Origin: Dyella flagellata | GTDB taxonomy: Bacteria > Pseudomonadota > Gammaproteobacteria > Xanthomonadales > Rhodanobacteraceae | Direction: 5' to 3' | NCBI RefSeq assembly: GCF_030160275.1 | Contig: NZ_BSOA01000003.1 | Coordinates: 451,937-515,936 of the forward strand | Length of the DNA stretch: 64,000 nt | Part shown: in pieces, positions 1-8,109 of the stretch | Layout of the letters: each line of letters opens with the position of its first letter | Numbering within the stretch: position 1 is the stretch's first letter | Notes under the pieces: model-generated | The model's database searches: none | Told to the model about the DNA's origin: nothing | The model's input: only the letters and a program-made list of their open reading frames with translations | Position numbers and translations under genes: made by a program

Positions 1-15
1 GATCAGAGCTCAAAT

Positions 16-348
16 ATGCAGGGAATCGGTGAGTTGCAAACGATCATCTCTGCCATTAGTCATTCGCATAACGACCAGAGCGCTCTGGCGAAGCATGAGC
101 TTCTAGCCCTAGTTTGTGACCTTAAAGGTGGTTACTTGTCGCTGAAAGTGGATAAAGAGAAAGCGGGACCAATCGGTCTTGGTTGGACACTGTCGCAGAG
201 CACTGGCAATGTCCTCACTAGAGCGATGATGCAAGATGATGCATTTCTAGTTTCAGACCACGCGAACGGTACAACGCCGGCATCAGCCATGGCGCAGTTG
301 GTTGATGGTGCGAAAAGGAGTTGTGAAGATGGTGAGTCACGGCGTTAA
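16..348 (+). CDS. Hypothetical protein, possibly truncated at the window edge
   Basis: This is a 110-aa open frame that stays open to base 1, so the true start may lie outside the window. I do not recognise it. The sequence has no membrane segment or signal peptide; it begins with a helical Ile/Ala/His-rich stretch and ends in a charged tail. It lies left of an Imm33-type protein and a toxin/immunity pair, so it may belong to the same accessory cluster, but nothing in the sequence proves a function. The reading frame looks plausible as coding but is short. Confidence 0.35.
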   Translation: MQGIGELQTIISAISHSHNDQSALAKHELLALVCDLKGGYLSLKVDKEKAGPIGLGWTLSQSTGNVLTRAMMQDDAFLVSDHANGTTPASAMAQLVDGAKRSCEDGESRR

Positions 349-858
349 GTAATTCATCGTTGAAGAATCAAGTTAGCTGCTTGGCTTTTTCGATTGGGAA
401 AAGATGCGTGGTAACTACGCGAATCGGAAGTCTGGGGGGCTGGAAGGCCATTGTCTAGGAGGGGTTGACTCCATTCCAGTCTCCACCACCCATAAAGACG
501 TCCATCTGGGCGTTTCTTTATGGTGGCGTAGAGGGTAGTCTTGATGAGAGCCCATTCGGTTACGTTCAGGCCCTTAAAGACGCGGCTGGAAAATGCGGTG
601 GAGATGGGTGATGGAAACCACGCTTGTAGTATTCGGCAAGGAAAATCTCTCATGTTGGTGCGGGAAGTGCTTGACAGAAGTAAAAATTCCGCCAGTGTCA
701 AAGCAATTCCTGGTATCCGATGGTCTTCCCGTGGTCGGCGATTGGACGATGACGTTCAATGTCGGTGGCGACCAGCTATATGCGAGACGGTATGCTTTGA
801 GGCCTTGGGGCTGGCGCCCTGAACACAGCCACTTTGCGGTAAAGCGCTGCTCACTACA
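349..858. other. Intergenic region with no confident gene
   Basis: Several overlapping short frames on both strands cover this stretch, and none has a convincing ribosome binding site. One plus-strand frame (593-871) contains the protein-like string LSCWCGKCLTEV and could be a gene remnant, but I cannot assign it. The lower GC content than the core genome fits an accessory region. Confidence 0.4.
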
Positions 859-1524
859 ATGGCTGATATGATGGCAGCTTCCAATCCAAGCTACGATTTG
901 CTCGATCCGCGTCCTGTTGCGGCAAGCGCTCCTTACACCTTTTTCCTGCCAAGCCCCGCCGAGATAGCGGCGGTTGCGAACGGCGATATCGTCAAGTTGA
1001 CGTTCGAATATCTCCACGAAACAGAGAAATCGTCGGCGGAGCGGATGTGGGTTAGGGTTGAACGGGTTGCGGATGAAGGCCTGTTTGGTGTGCTCGACAA
1101 TGATCCTGCTGAGCCGACGTCGCCGCTAAAAGCGGGTGACCCTATCCACTTCCAGCGCCATCATGTTCTCTCGATCAGGTGGGCCAACCCGGAGACGGCT
1201 CCTTCTCCGACGGAACATCGGGAATATTGGGAGCGCTGCCTCGTGGATGATTGTGTTCTCGAAGGCTCTGAACCTGTCGAATATCTCTATCGGGAAGAGC
1301 CGGATCTGCAGGACGAGAACGACACATACCCGGATAGCGGATGGCGTATCCGCGGCCGCATGGGAGATGCGACCGACGAGGACATGGACGCGCGCGTAGT
1401 GAAATATGTCGCTGTCGGAGCGGTGCTCAATCAAGACGATAGCTGGCTAAGCTTGATTGACGCTCCGACGGGTTCCCGGTTTATGCGGGACTTTGTGACC
1501 AATACCTACAACGAAGAGCGCTAA
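859..1524 (+). CDS. Imm33/DUF2185-domain protein, putative immunity protein
   Basis: The protein has 221 aa in two parts. Residues about 35-115 resemble the DUF2314-like module ([33 protein letters not shown]). Residues about 130-215 match the DUF2185/Imm33 pattern, with a '[17 protein letters not shown]' core, a '[12 protein letters not shown]' segment and the terminal '[13 protein letters not shown]'. Imm33-type proteins are predicted immunity proteins in polymorphic-toxin loci. There is no signal peptide, so it should be cytoplasmic. A toxin/immunity pair lies about 1.4 kb downstream. The family assignment is from recognised motifs; the cognate toxin is unknown and may lie left of the window. 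Confidence 0.65.
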   Translation: MADMMAASNPSYDLLDPRPVAASAPYTFFLPSPAEIAAVANGDIVKLTFEYLHETEKSSAERMWVRVERVADEGLFGVLDNDPAEPTSPLKAGDPIHFQRHHVLSIRWANPETAPSPTEHREYWERCLVDDCVLEGSEPVEYLYREEPDLQDENDTYPDSGWRIRGRMGDATDEDMDARVVKYVAVGAVLNQDDSWLSLIDAPTGSRFMRDFVTNTYNEER

Positions 1525-1806
1525 CGATCTGCGTCCATTCCTCTGCTTTGGTGAGCATCTCGCGGGTGCGAGGCGGTATTGCTTAATTGGCAGACCCATT
1601 TTCAACTTGGCTGCCGGATTCCATGCGGGAACGTGACATCCTTGCCCAGGCAATCTCGACCAGCTCAAAGCGATAGCGGCGAAGTACCGCGCCAGACAGA
1701 ATGATGCAAGGCTGATGGTGCAACCTGGCAAGTGACGGGGTAGTCCAGTTTAGTAGTGCCGGTTCACTCGGCGTCGTTTTAAATCATTGGTGGGGAGCTA
1801 TAGAAC

Positions 1807-2550
1807 GTGCGGAAGCCGCAGTTTCTGTGCCTGCTGGTCGCTGGTGGACTGACCACGTTTTCTTTGGCTACGTGTATCTCCAATAGCTTGTACCACCCAT
1901 TGAACGGGCTGGCATTGGTTCTGGCCTTGTTGCCATGGCTTCCCATAGTTCTAAAGCTCTATTTCAAGCCGAAGCGCTATTTCAAGTACAGCCAAAGGAA
2001 CCGGCCCGAGGAGAACGATGGCATCGTCCTCGGCACCCTTTTGGCTGTCTTCTTCGAGATAGTTTGCCTGCTCTTGCTTGCGTCTTGGCGGGCAGGTCTC
2101 GTGCACGATAACGAGGTGCTCGTGCCGGGCGCGATGGTGGGATTTTTGTGGCTGCTGGGCATGTATGTTGCCTTCTTGCGAGGAAATGCAGCTGAGCGGG
2201 AGAGCCTTTCGATTAAGACTTGGCTTTCCTTTCTAGTGCTATTCGGCACATTCGGTGTTTGTTACGGCGGTTCCGCGCTGGGTCTGGCCAATCGCCTATG
2301 GGATAGGGGCGCCCCGGACATTTATCACAGCCAGATCACCGGGAAGCACACTACCTCGGGTAGAGGCGGCATGCGTTACTACCTTGAGCTGAGCGGTGGA
2401 CCGGATCCCGGCGGTTCGGATTTACAGGTTAGCAACACGCAATATGTCGCCGCGCAAACGGGCAACTTGGTGTGCATGGCTGTTTATCCGGGAGCGCTGG
2501 GGTTTAAGTGGATGGAGAGCGTTTCGTGTCCGGACCAAGCATCTCCCTAA
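1807..2550 (+). CDS. Hypothetical multi-pass membrane protein
   Basis: The gene starts with GTG and encodes 247 aa. Hydrophobic segments lie near residues 5-27, 30-50, 75-95, 105-123 and 138-160. A soluble C-terminal part of about 80 residues follows (from 'DIYHSQITGKH' on), with a Gly-rich stretch, and would lie on one side of the membrane. I do not recognise the family. It sits between an Imm33-type protein and a polymorphic toxin, so a role as a membrane-located immunity protein is possible, but this is inference from position only. Confidence 0.55.
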   Translation: MRKPQFLCLLVAGGLTTFSLATCISNSLYHPLNGLALVLALLPWLPIVLKLYFKPKRYFKYSQRNRPEENDGIVLGTLLAVFFEIVCLLLLASWRAGLVHDNEVLVPGAMVGFLWLLGMYVAFLRGNAAERESLSIKTWLSFLVLFGTFGVCYGGSALGLANRLWDRGAPDIYHSQITGKHTTSGRGGMRYYLELSGGPDPGGSDLQVSNTQYVAAQTGNLVCMAVYPGALGFKWMESVSCPDQASP

Positions 2551-2762
2551 CGCTGTATGGGGCGGATCGTTACCAACATGAACAACGTGGGGCCTTGAGG
2601 GGAGGAGTACACCCCGGCGTAGCCACCAGGAATACCCACGTAGAAGGCTTTATTCCTGGGGGGATAGGTGCCTGCAGGAAGTTCCACCTGCGGCGTGTAG
2701 CTTTCATCGCAGCAAAGAACAAGGTTTCGATTGTTCCGGTGTTGGATATAAATCCTGGCCAT
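2547..2762 (-). CDS. Possible small hypothetical protein
   Basis: This 71-aa frame (from ATG at 2762; TTG at 2777 would add five residues) is convergent with the membrane-protein gene and overlaps its stop by 4 nt. The translation is protein-like, with a 'VGIPGGYAGVYSSP' Gly/Tyr/Pro stretch and few rare residues, but no ribosome binding site is obvious and I know no family. It could be a remnant of an accessory gene. Confidence 0.28.
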   Translation of the reverse strand: MARIYIQHRNNRNLVLCCDESYTPQVELPAGTYPPRNKAFYVGIPGGYAGVYSSPQGPTLFMLVTIRPIQR

Positions 2763-2960
2763 GAGGTCATTGTCCAATCAAATTCGCATGCTGCTGGATG
2801 TACGAGTCGGGTTTTTGCTTCAACCATTCACCGAAGTTGCGCAGCAGAGCAAAAAAACGCCAACCAGGCATGCTAAGGTGCGCGTCAGCCGGATCCCCGG
2901 CCAAGGGGTGCGCCTTTTGTGCGACAGGCGCGTTTTTGAAGGGAAGGTAGAGGGAACAGG

Positions 2961-4322
2961 ATGTTCGGCGAAACAAGCAGCCAGTTATGGTTGATGCTGC
3001 ACCGGATCGAGGATCGCGTTGAATCCAGGGTAACCTGGGCAGAACGCCAACTCTCCCAGACGATATACAGCTATAAGAGTCGCGTTGAACGGCTGCGTTC
3101 CGCGCTGGCGGACTCCCGCTCTATCGCATGGCAGGCGATTGTCTTGAAGCTGGAAGGCATCGACTTGTCGATGATCTGGGAGATCCTGTATTCGGCCTTG
3201 CATGACATAGCTCTCTATTACGGCGGCAGCGTCGTTCTCGGCACCGCCATTGGCGCCGGTGCGGGCGCGTTTGCCGGGGGTGTTGGCGCCGTTCCTGGCG
3301 CTGCCATTGGCATGGCGGCGGGCGCGGAGCTTGGCGGCTGGGTGCTGACGTTCCTCGGCCTGGCGATGGTGGCCAAGGGACTGACCGATACGATTCCCCA
3401 GGCCATGGTTTGCTACAAGGACGGCTTCCGGGCCGCGTGGGAGCCTACCACGCAGGAGGGTTCGGGCGCCCGCGCTGCGGTGAATCCAGCAGCCAGCGAA
3501 AAGCTGGCTGCTCACCGTTTCGCCGACGGCCACGTGTTGATGGTCGTGGGCATGTTGATCGCCTTGATGTTCTATCTCACCAAGGGTGGCAATGAAGAGG
3601 CGCTGTTGTTGAAGGCAGTTCGCGGCAGCAAGCGCCTGGGGCCGAAGGTGGCCGACTGGCTGGTGAAGAACAAAGAAGCATTGATGAAGCATCCGGCCCT
3701 GCGGCCGCGGATGTTCAAGCGGGAATTACCGGAAGAGTCGCCTTCGCCCGGGCCTACATCCAAGGCGGGGCGGCGGCCGATAGGAAAGGGTGCAGTACCG
3801 AAGGCCGACGACGCTGCCGCAAGCGGTGCCACCAAAAATTTCAAGCTTGATTCCGATACAATCAATCGCATTAAAGCGATCCCCAAAGGCGAGCGTCCCG
3901 ATCCGTCGACGTACATGCCCAAGGAAGTGATCGATGACCAGCTCAGTCAGTTCGACGATGGCGCGTCGCGCTTCATGCTCAAGAAGAATCTGGACAAGTA
4001 CGGGCCGGCACAGACGGATGGAACATCCTTCCTCATGACACGTCAGCAGGCGGACGATCTGCTCCAGTCTACGGGGGGTGATCCGGCAGCGATGGAGGAT
4101 GCATTGGGTCTGCCGAGCGGCTCTCTCAGCTCCAATCAGCTGGTACGTGTTGACGTACCCAATCCGCGGCAATTCAACCTTCGGATTCCGTCGGGGAACG
4201 AAGCCGGTGCCAACGACCAGTGGATTCCCGGCGGCAAGCTGCCAACCGGCAATCTGGAGGCGGTTCTCGATCTCGGCGGCGTACCCGCTTCGAGTTATAA
4301 CGAGACGCCCATTCAATTTTGA
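2961..4322 (+). CDS. Putative polymorphic toxin/effector, glycine-zipper N-terminus
   Basis: The 453-aa protein has an N-terminal helical region (about 15-75). A Gly/Ala-zipper hydrophobic segment follows (about 88-150, 'GTAIGAGAGAFAGGVGAVPG'), then a second membrane segment (about 193-208). This resembles the DUF6861-type N-terminus of type VI or Rhs-like effectors. A linker rich in Pro, Lys and Ser (about 255-290) leads to the C-terminal domain (about 295-453), which has the conserved-looking motifs 'GASRFMLKKNLDKYG', 'DGTSFLM' and 'PSGNEAGANDQWIPGGKLP'. I remember similar C-termini in other predicted toxins but know no activity for them. A small gene 11 nt downstream fits an immunity gene. 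The start has a GGGAACAGG upstream. Confidence 0.6.
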   Translation: MFGETSSQLWLMLHRIEDRVESRVTWAERQLSQTIYSYKSRVERLRSALADSRSIAWQAIVLKLEGIDLSMIWEILYSALHDIALYYGGSVVLGTAIGAGAGAFAGGVGAVPGAAIGMAAGAELGGWVLTFLGLAMVAKGLTDTIPQAMVCYKDGFRAAWEPTTQEGSGARAAVNPAASEKLAAHRFADGHVLMVVGMLIALMFYLTKGGNEEALLLKAVRGSKRLGPKVADWLVKNKEALMKHPALRPRMFKRELPEESPSPGPTSKAGRRPIGKGAVPKADDAAASGATKNFKLDSDTINRIKAIPKGERPDPSTYMPKEVIDDQLSQFDDGASRFMLKKNLDKYGPAQTDGTSFLMTRQQADDLLQSTGGDPAAMEDALGLPSGSLSSNQLVRVDVPNPRQFNLRIPSGNEAGANDQWIPGGKLPTGNLEAVLDLGGVPASSYNETPIQF

Positions 4323-4333
4323 GGAGTTGAGGC

Positions 4334-4597
4334 GTGAATTTCATCGACAAGCACGTGTTTCGGGAAGAGCGCTTCTCGGTGGGCATCGAGGAGACGACCG
4401 GGAAGTATTACGTCTCCTTCCCGGTGGCCAATTCGTATGTCGAGTACGAGGAGTATTACGAGATTGATCGCGACCAATACGAAGCGTGCCCCGCCAATCT
4501 GGATGTGCTGAAAGAGATCGTGAAAAAAAGCCGTGCCAGGCAGAATGACGAGCGATTGATCGTGAAGCCGGGAAGGTTGCGCGGCAGCCCGGTTTAG
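4334..4597 (+). CDS. Putative immunity protein paired with the upstream toxin
   Basis: The protein has 87 aa and begins with GTG preceded by GAGGAGTTGAG, only 11 nt after the toxin stop, so the two genes are surely co-transcribed. It is acidic and small, with the strings 'ERFSVGIEETTGKYYVS', 'VEYEEYYEI' and a C-terminal 'LIVKPGRLRGSPV'. I recall similar short acidic proteins directly behind predicted toxins. There is no signal peptide or membrane segment, so a cytoplasmic toxin target is expected. The immunity role is inferred from size, acidity and placement. Confidence 0.6.
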   Translation: MNFIDKHVFREERFSVGIEETTGKYYVSFPVANSYVEYEEYYEIDRDQYEACPANLDVLKEIVKKSRARQNDERLIVKPGRLRGSPV

Positions 4598-4600
4598 CAC

Positions 4601-4668
4601 GTAGGCTGGGATGACAATCCCAGCTTTACACGCGGCATGCGGATGCTGGGATTACCATCCCAGCCTAC
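4601..4668. repeat. REP/BIME-like palindromic repeat, family A
   Basis: Two inverted copies of GTAGGCTGGGAT...ATCCCAG flank a variable middle, giving a 68-bp long-hairpin element. The same unit occurs near 5440, 17039, 21251, 28058, 40967, 44194, 50874 and 52284, always between genes. Confidence 0.9.
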
Positions 4669-4685
4669 GGACTGCGCAGCATCGA

Positions 4686-5288
4686 CTAACCGATCTGCTG
4701 GTTCTCGAACTTGAAGAAGAACCAGGTTCGTTGGGGGTTCCCCGTGGCCGGGTCTGTCCAGTACACGGCTACCGCACCGTCCTGATTCGGCCTTCCTGTG
4801 AAATGTGTCTCGTGGATGCCACGTACGTTGTCGCCATCTTCGAAGGTCATGCCATAGACCGCGACGAAGGTGGAAGTACTCAAGGCTGCCGTGAGCTGGC
4901 TATCTAGCCGGAAATAGGTCATGGCAGTGAAGTTTTCATCCTTCAAGCCCATGGCCTGGTAGCTCAATTGTGCGTTGGGGAAGACACCGTAGGCAGGTGC
5001 ACCGAACGGATCGGGCGCGTTTGGATCGCTGTTGTCCAGGGCTTCATCCGCGATGTAGACATCGACGGACGAACCGTCGACAGAACGGGTATTGACATCA
5101 ACCTGGTAGCGCAGGCCGTTGCCGATATCGAGTTCGAACTGCAAATGATCGCCGCTGCGGCCGGTGATGGGTTTTTCCGAATTCTGCTCAACGGTACCCA
5201 CTACCGAAGCATACAGTTCCGGCGATTTGCCCGATTGCAATTTGGCGCTGATGTTCGTGGTGTGCGTGTGGTCGTGATGAAAGAACAT
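4686..5288 (-). CDS. DUF2278-like protein
   Basis: The protein has 200 aa, with an N-terminal His-rich stretch (MFFHHDHTHT) and no signal peptide. Residues about 28-75 include 'VVGTVEQ' and 'YQVDVNTRSVDGSSVDVYI', and the C-terminal part has 'GIHETHFTGRPNQDGAVAVYW'. This order (a ligand-like 'V.VNVRS' strand, then 'GIHD.H...G....W.DG') resembles the YukJ/DUF2278 family of unknown function. The match is from memory of the pattern and is moderate. It is followed downstream by a palindromic repeat and is separate from the dehydrogenase module. Confidence 0.45.
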   Translation of the reverse strand: MFFHHDHTHTTNISAKLQSGKSPELYASVVGTVEQNSEKPITGRSGDHLQFELDIGNGLRYQVDVNTRSVDGSSVDVYIADEALDNSDPNAPDPFGAPAYGVFPNAQLSYQAMGLKDENFTAMTYFRLDSQLTAALSTSTFVAVYGMTFEDGDNVRGIHETHFTGRPNQDGAVAVYWTDPATGNPQRTWFFFKFENQQIG

Positions 5289-5439
5289 TGCTTGCTCCTG
5301 TTGGTTCGATCAACCGTCAGGACGCATCAGCGGGTCATGCCGATACCGCAGCCATGGCTTTGCTTGGAGGGAAGCAGGAGTGCTGATCCGGCCTTCGCCT
5401 CTATTCGACCTGTTGGGTGTTGCAAGGCGATGTCAGCGT

Positions 5440-5507
5440 GTAGGCTGGGATGACAATCCCAGCTTTTTACGCGGCATGCAGATGCTGGGATTACCATCCC
5501 AGCCTAC
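5440..5507. repeat. REP/BIME-like palindromic repeat, family A
   Basis: A 68-bp copy nearly identical to the one at 4601, again ending in CCATCCCAGCCTAC. A partial family C repeat follows directly. Confidence 0.9.
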
Positions 5508-5520
5508 GGGCTTCAGCCTC

Positions 5521-5548
5521 AACCCTCCCCTGCAAGCAGGGGAGGGAG
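5521..5548. repeat. Partial family C repeat (CCCTCCCCTGC hairpin)
   Basis: CCCTCCCCTGC and GCAGGGGAGGG form a perfect hairpin. It matches the right half of the full-length 120-bp copies at 25971, 33305, 45011 and 48155 and lies at the 3' end of the GMC dehydrogenase gene. Confidence 0.8.
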
Positions 5549-5567
5549 CTATACGCAAGCACGCTAA

Positions 5568-7583
5568 CTACGACACATCCGCCAGTGCCTCTTCCGTCTC
5601 GGTGCTGGTCTTGGTCAGATCCGCAAGGATGTTGTCGGCCGCCTGGAAGGCGAGGGCGGCGATGGTCAGAGTGGGGTTGCCGGTGGCGACCGTTGGGAAG
5701 ACTCCGCTGCCAACCATGTACAGGTTGTTGTGGTCCCAGGATTGTTGCCGTGAGTTGAGTACGGATTTTTCTTTGCAGTCGCCCATGCAGTAGGTGCCCA
5801 CGATGTGGCCGGCGCCGTAGAACTTGAAGTTCTGGCCCTGGTACTGGAAGTTGGTGGCGGTCACCTGGTCCGGCGTTCCATACAACCTGGGAGGCGGCGG
5901 GGTTTGCGTGTACTCCGTGGCGCCCATGGCATTGAAGATCTCGGTGGAGACTTGCTTGGCCGACACGAAGGCATCCCGCTCGTAGTTGCTACGCAGTCGA
6001 TAGGTCACTTGCGGGCGGAGCAAACCCAAATGGTCTTTCTCGGTCGACAGCTCCACCCGGTTGTCCGGATCGGGCAATTGTTCGATCAGATAGCCCAGGC
6101 GGATTTGCCGGATGTAGATGCCGTTGAGCGTGTTCACCAGTTGTTCGCCAAACAGCTGGCTGTTGGCGGGCAAGGCCGGATTGAAACGCAGCGGTTGACC
6201 TTGTTGATTGACCGAGTCGCCATTGAGCTGGTTGTTGTCCTGGCCAAACACAAAATCGGCAAGCGTCGTGAACGGATCATTGCCGGCCCACTGCCAGCCT
6301 TCATTGCCGATTTCGATGCGATAAGCGGCCCGCTTGCTGCGGAATGCACCGTCGCGCAGCGATTCAAAGCCGGACGTCGCCAACGGACCACGGTAGGCAT
6401 AGACCGGGTCTTTGGCCAATCCCCACGCAAGGTACATGATGTGGTCCATCAAATTGCGACCGACCTGGCCGCTGGAGTTGGCCACACCATTGGGAAAGCT
6501 CTTGTTCTTGTTGGACAGCAACAGGAGCTTGGGCGTCTCGATAGCGTGCGCGGCAAGCAGATACTTGGTGCCTACTGCGGTGCCGCTGCCCGTCGGCGGT
6601 CCAAGGTGGTCGTCATAGGTGATGTAGTCGATGCCGGTGACTTCATGCGTCGTGTCGTCCACCCGGATATTGCTTGCAACGCAGCGGTAGCGGATGTCGA
6701 CATTGCCCGTCTGCAGGGCATTGGCAAGCGTGACGGTCGCGTCGTACTTGGCCTGGATCGGGCAGATCGGAATGCAATTGGTGTTGCCGGCGCACTGGCG
6801 TCGGTCGCCGGGCAGGGAGTTGCGTCCTTGCGGGGTAGGCGTGGTGTAGACAGGGATGCCATCGACGGTCAATGAAGTGACCTTGCCGAAAGCGGTATCG
6901 ACCATGGAGTCGATAATGGGCGGCATGGGGTAGTTGTAGTTGGCACCATAGATGCCGGAGGGCTCTACGCCGAATTGCGTGTAGAGCTTATCCAGCGCCT
7001 CCTTGTCGCCCGCCACGCCGATTTCGTTGGTCGCCTTTTCGTAGTAAGGCACCAGGGCCTGGTAGAAGTTCTTGCCGCCGGGCCAATCCACGCCCTGGTT
7101 GTATTGCGTCTTCAGTTCGAAATCGTTGGGGAACAGGCGCACGCTGGTTCCCAACCAATGCCAAGTAGTGCCACCGCCAATGCGCTCATAAGAGCTGGCG
7201 AAAGCGAACATGGCTTCCTGGCTGTCTCCGGTCAAGCCCGGTGGCTGGGGCGGATAGATGAAATAGCACTGGTCCGGCTTACGCCAGGCATTGATTTGCA
7301 ACACGGTATAGCGCGGCACGTTTTCCAGCGCCGGATTGGGCAAACCCAGCGGATTTTGCGGCGTGGAAGCTTGGGGATTTTGCGTAGTCGGCGGATAAGG
7401 CGATTCCGGTGTCTTGGCGTTGGCTTTGTAGAAGGTCTGCATGTAGCCGCTGCGGTCGACCGGTACTTCCTGGCCGGCTTCCAGTATCAACACCTTCTTG
7501 CCTTGCTTGCCCAACTGGTGCGCGATGATGGCGCCGGAAATGCCGGAACCGACGATCACCAGGTCATAGGTTTTCGTGTTCAT
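5568..7583 (-). CDS. GMC-family FAD-dependent dehydrogenase, catalytic subunit
   Basis: The 671-aa protein starts MNTKTYDLVIVGSGISG, a Rossmann FAD-binding motif, ending with 'LILEAG'. The C-terminus has the GMC signature region 'HIVGTYCMG' and 'VGSGVFPTVATGNPTLTI', where the His and Asn/Pro segment line the active site. A Cys cluster 'CAGNTNCIPICPIQAK' about residue 240 is of the type that holds a 3Fe-4S cluster in the FAD-GDH/sorbitol dehydrogenase group. ATG 7583 is preceded by CGGAGGAAA. The next upstream gene ends 2 nt away, and a cytochrome c gene precedes that, so this is the catalytic part of a membrane-linked alcohol/sugar dehydrogenase that passes electrons to cytochrome c. The substrate is unknown. 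Confidence 0.88.
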   Translation of the reverse strand: MNTKTYDLVIVGSGISGAIIAHQLGKQGKKVLILEAGQEVPVDRSGYMQTFYKANAKTPESPYPPTTQNPQASTPQNPLGLPNPALENVPRYTVLQINAWRKPDQCYFIYPPQPPGLTGDSQEAMFAFASSYERIGGGTTWHWLGTSVRLFPNDFELKTQYNQGVDWPGGKNFYQALVPYYEKATNEIGVAGDKEALDKLYTQFGVEPSGIYGANYNYPMPPIIDSMVDTAFGKVTSLTVDGIPVYTTPTPQGRNSLPGDRRQCAGNTNCIPICPIQAKYDATVTLANALQTGNVDIRYRCVASNIRVDDTTHEVTGIDYITYDDHLGPPTGSGTAVGTKYLLAAHAIETPKLLLLSNKNKSFPNGVANSSGQVGRNLMDHIMYLAWGLAKDPVYAYRGPLATSGFESLRDGAFRSKRAAYRIEIGNEGWQWAGNDPFTTLADFVFGQDNNQLNGDSVNQQGQPLRFNPALPANSQLFGEQLVNTLNGIYIRQIRLGYLIEQLPDPDNRVELSTEKDHLGLLRPQVTYRLRSNYERDAFVSAKQVSTEIFNAMGATEYTQTPPPPRLYGTPDQVTATNFQYQGQNFKFYGAGHIVGTYCMGDCKEKSVLNSRQQSWDHNNLYMVGSGVFPTVATGNPTLTIAALAFQAADNILADLTKTSTETEEALADVS

Positions 7584-7585
7584 GG

Positions 7586-8089
7586 CTATTTTCCTCCGTT
7601 GCCCGTGTAATCGCTGAGTGAGGCAGGGGCCTTGGCCCAATACCCGTAGCGGTAGTTGGAATCACCCATGGGATGGGATTGCATGACCTGCCAGACCAGG
7701 CCCGTGGTGTAGCTCTTGGCGGAGATCATGTCGCTGACGGTGCTGGCCGGCGTCGATCCGTTGGCGGGAATAAGTGTTGGCCACGCGCCCGAATACCACA
7801 TGAAAATCAGCTTGCGGCAAGCCAGCACGAAGTCGGCCCCGTTACCGGGATCGAGCATGGCCGCGCCGATTTGTTGGGGTGTGAGGCCTTGGGCGGAAAG
7901 GCTCGAATACTTCTCAAGGATCTGGCCGACCAGATTCGGATTGCCGCTTTCCTGCGCAATCTTCTGTTTAAAAAACGGCAGGTACTCGCTCTTGATGTCG
8001 ACCGGGTCCAGGAAGGGTGACAGCACGCTCTTGTTGAATCCCGTCAGCACGGCGCTAAGGCCGATGAAATTGTCCATCTCGCTGCTCAT
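7586..8089 (-). CDS. Small subunit of FAD-dependent dehydrogenase (sorbitol/gluconate dehydrogenase gamma-type)
   Basis: The 167-aa protein has the pattern of the small subunits of three-component FAD dehydrogenases: 'FIGLSAVLTGF', a central 'LVGQILEKYSSL', then 'ILACRKLIFMWYSG' (seen as VLACRKLIFMWYSG) and a C-terminal 'QVMQSHPMGDSNYRYGYWAKAP'. The GYW..P ending is typical. A clear AAGGAGATAAGCC precedes the ATG at 8089. No twin-arginine or Sec signal is obvious. It lies between the cytochrome and catalytic genes with short spacing, so it is likely one operon. It probably helps export or assembly of the catalytic subunit. Confidence 0.75.
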   Translation of the reverse strand: MSSEMDNFIGLSAVLTGFNKSVLSPFLDPVDIKSEYLPFFKQKIAQESGNPNLVGQILEKYSSLSAQGLTPQQIGAAMLDPGNGADFVLACRKLIFMWYSGAWPTLIPANGSTPASTVSDMISAKSYTTGLVWQVMQSHPMGDSNYRYGYWAKAPASLSDYTGNGGK

Positions 8090-8109
8090 GGCTTATCTCC
8101 TTTTTTGGA

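Noticed and set aside
354-1017. Minus-strand frames near 354-701 and 574-1017
   Set aside because: They overlap each other and the plus-strand genes, have no ribosome binding site and a composition like non-coding DNA; I could not find a family.
2570-2827. Second minus-strand frame overlapping the possible small protein
   Set aside because: It runs through the same DNA in another frame with a weaker start and no coherent protein pattern.
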